Source: Symbiodinium natans (lineage: Eukaryota > Sar > Dinophyceae > Suessiales > Symbiodiniaceae). Taken from it: a stretch of 64,000 bases of DNA. Shown piece by piece: positions 62,529 through 64,000 of the stretch. How positions within the stretch are numbered: the first letter of the stretch is position 1; the number at the start of each line of letters is the position of its first letter. Below the pieces are notes generated by a model, which was not told where the DNA came from, did not search any database, and was given only the letters and a program-made list of their open reading frames with translations. The DNA lies in the NCBI GenBank assembly GCA_905221605.1, contig CAJNDS010000557.1:1278579-1342578 (forward strand). The letters run 5' to 3'. A program made the translations under genes and the position numbers.

Positions 62529-62763
62529 ATGGGGCTAAGGATTGACTTGTGGATCATGTCGAAGCAACCAGGAAGTCTTCTGGCTAACTCCTGCGCGCCG
62601 CCACCCGAATAGGGGGTTGGATTCAGGGTATTGGATGTACAGCGACATTGTATTTTCGTGCCCGAAGCAATGCAAAGTTGCAAGAGTAGAACATGATATC
62701 TTCAGTTGGCCCCCAATAGCCAGCATACTAAACCCTAAGCCCCAAGACCCCCAGACCCTCTAG
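62529..62763 (+). CDS. Overlapping frames, one with CxxC-like cysteines
   Basis: An ATG frame at 62529-62612 reads MGLRIDLWIMSKQPGSLLAN. Another (62542-62763) contains NQEVFWLTPARRHPNRGLDS and YSDIVFSCPKQCKVARVEHD. The second is longer but runs into CCCTAAA units. Confidence 0.35.
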
Positions 62764-62808
62764 ACCCTCTAGACCCTCTAGACCCTCTAGACCCTCTAGA
62801 CCCTCTGG
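62755..62808. repeat. CCCTCTAGA nonamer array
   Basis: About six copies of CCCTCTAGA, a palindromic TCTAGA inserted in a heptamer-like frame, unlike any other array in the window. Confidence 0.9.
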
Positions 62809-62897
62809 ACGCAAAACCCTAACACCGACACCCTAAACCCTAAGCCCTCAACCCATAATCCTCAACCCTCAACCCTGACCTACCTCTTGCGACTCAG

Positions 62898-62992
62898 GTG
62901 TGCTACGGAGCGGCGATCACAGCGTGCGGGAGGGGCCGAGACTCTAGCTTGTCGATGTGCTCTAAAAACCTAGGCACCCGAAGCTCTATTGA
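62898..62992 (+). CDS. PPR-like exon (partial)
   Basis: After CGACTCAG the frame reads VCYGAAITACGRGRDSSLSM, close to the PPR pattern (V.Y.AAI.ACGRG), then SKNLGTRSSI, ending at GTTTAG. It could belong to the PPR gene at 60442 or to another one. Confidence 0.45.
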
Positions 62993-62999
62993 GTTTAGG

Positions 63000-63375
63000 A
63001 TTTAGGGTTTAGGGTTTAGGGTTTAGGGTTTAGGGACATAGGGGTCTATTCAGCCAAGTCTAAGCGTCCAAGTGTGCTGAAGCTGACATGCCTTCAATGC
63101 ATCTAAGCCCGTTGAACACCCGCGGGCCCTGAACAAATGTCGAACCCCTAGCCCTCTATAGCATCAAACCCTGAGCCTAAGCCCTAAGCCCGATATAGCC
63201 CCAAAACCTCGAACCCACCCCGAACACTAGACTCATGCCCTGTGAGGGCTTCGGGGTTCACGGTTCCGTTCGACTCGGACCTTTCTTTGCACTCACGATT
63301 GGTCCTCGCCATCTCCCAAAACATTCGTCCTTCCCTAAACCCTAAACCCTAAACCCTAAACCCCAAACCTGACCT
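63000..63375. other. No gene seen
   Basis: TTTAGGG units at 63000-63035, then unique sequence and a short CCCTAAA array at 63335-63365. Confidence 0.5.
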
Positions 63376-63380
63376 GCCAG

Positions 63381-63660
63381 AAAGGAACCCGGAACCTCCT
63401 GAAGCAAGGGCCATCAAAAGGCTTCCTAAGTTTCTCTTGGGCCCGAGTATCCCTGTTTGGTCCATTGATCGTCTCTTATTCCGGGGTTTGCGTTGTGGGG
63501 CGGGCGGGGGGTGGGATCCTAAAACCCTAAACTCTAAACCCTTAAACCCTAAACCCCAAACCCTGAAACCCTAGACGCTTCTCGCAACTGGCTACGTCGA
63601 CTTCCGCTATTCAAGGGTGCTCCTTGTCTTCGGGCGTTCGGACTCGGAATTCCCTGCCTT
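63381..63660 (+). CDS. Two candidate exons, unknown protein
   Basis: 63381-63446 (after CTGCCAG) reads GTRNLLKQGPSKGFLSFSWA before GTATCC. 63575 to about 63660 (after ACCCTAG) joins in phase 0 and reads TLLATGYVDFRYSRVLLVFG then RSDSEFPALT. The second donor is unclear. Confidence 0.4.
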
Positions 63661-63788
63661 GACCCCTAAACTCAGAACTCTTTATGCCGGGCTCTAGGGT
63701 CCAACGCCCCTCTTCCCAGACTTAAATCCGAAACCCGAAGGGTGTAGAGTCTAGGGTCTAGGGTTTAGGGCTGTGCCCCCCAACTGAG

Positions 63789-63864
63789 GAGTGGGCTCGA
63801 TCCCTGGCGCTTTTCCACGATGCACCGGCAAGAACGCTGGTGCTTCCCCACGACATTATACTCG
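63789..63864 (+). CDS. PPR-like exon (partial)
   Basis: After AACTGAG the frame reads EWARSLALFHDAPARTLVLP then HDIIL and ends at a GTAGGC donor. The W.R.L.LF pattern fits a dinoflagellate PPR second helix. The gene would continue beyond the window. Confidence 0.5.
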
Positions 63865-64000
63865 GTAGGCCGTTTTGGGGCATTTTGTATTTTCCCTTAT
63901 TGGTTGTTAGAGGACTTTTTTTAGAATGTTTTCGGAGGTCATCTTCGTATATACGCCGAGAAGAGGGGAAGAATTACTAATGGTGTTCCCTTATGGTATA

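Overview
The window looks like nuclear DNA of a dinoflagellate. Five things point that way. (1) It is full of plant/alveolate-type telomere heptamers, TTTAGGG and CCCTAAA. (2) The coding pieces that can be rejoined use GT, GC and GA 5' splice sites with AG or AG|G acceptors, a dinoflagellate hallmark. (3) Every convincing gene lies on the + strand, as in dinoflagellate unidirectional gene clusters. (4) The gene content fits: a ubiquitin-like plus ankyrin-repeat protein, EF-hand pairs and PPR-like repeats. (5) Exons are tiny and separated by repeat-rich introns. The species cannot be named from the sequence.

The dominant structure is a repeating motif. Short unique islands of about 20-150 bp carry a clean reading frame. 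They tend to have a CCCTAAA-type array on the left and a TTTAGGG-type array on the right. Read on the + strand, the introns therefore begin with TTTAGGG repeats and end with CCCTAAA repeats, so each intron carries its own complementary ends. Two genes give protein-level support. In the EF-hand gene (11800-15665) both calcium-binding loops become canonical only after splicing across such introns, including through split codons. In the ubiquitin-like/ankyrin gene (56553-59218) four exons join in phase across three such introns. Three very short introns (14581-14628, 48088-48129, 50391-50463) seem to be little more than a TTTAGGG array plus an AG.

Layout: 1-460 is an AT-rich stretch unlike the rest. 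0.5-11 kb holds several small multi-exon models of unknown function. 11.8-15.7 kb is the EF-hand gene. 16-38.8 kb holds about fifteen short multi-exon models and single exons, all +, none recognisable. 38.8-40.7 kb is a cluster of four different minisatellites. 40.7-55.3 kb holds more small exon chains, including a membrane protein (50207-51101). 56.5-59.2 kb is the ankyrin gene. 60.4-64 kb holds PPR-like exons and a two-exon gene (62036-62489).

Small elements with terminal inverted repeats are scattered in the introns. Poly-C and (TTTC)n tracts repeatedly sit where the polypyrimidine tract of an acceptor would be. No rRNA, intact tRNA, CRISPR or transposase was seen. Exon calls rest on open frame, splice-site dinucleotides and phase agreement only. 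Several islands are open in two or three frames, so single-exon calls are weak and no transcript evidence was available.
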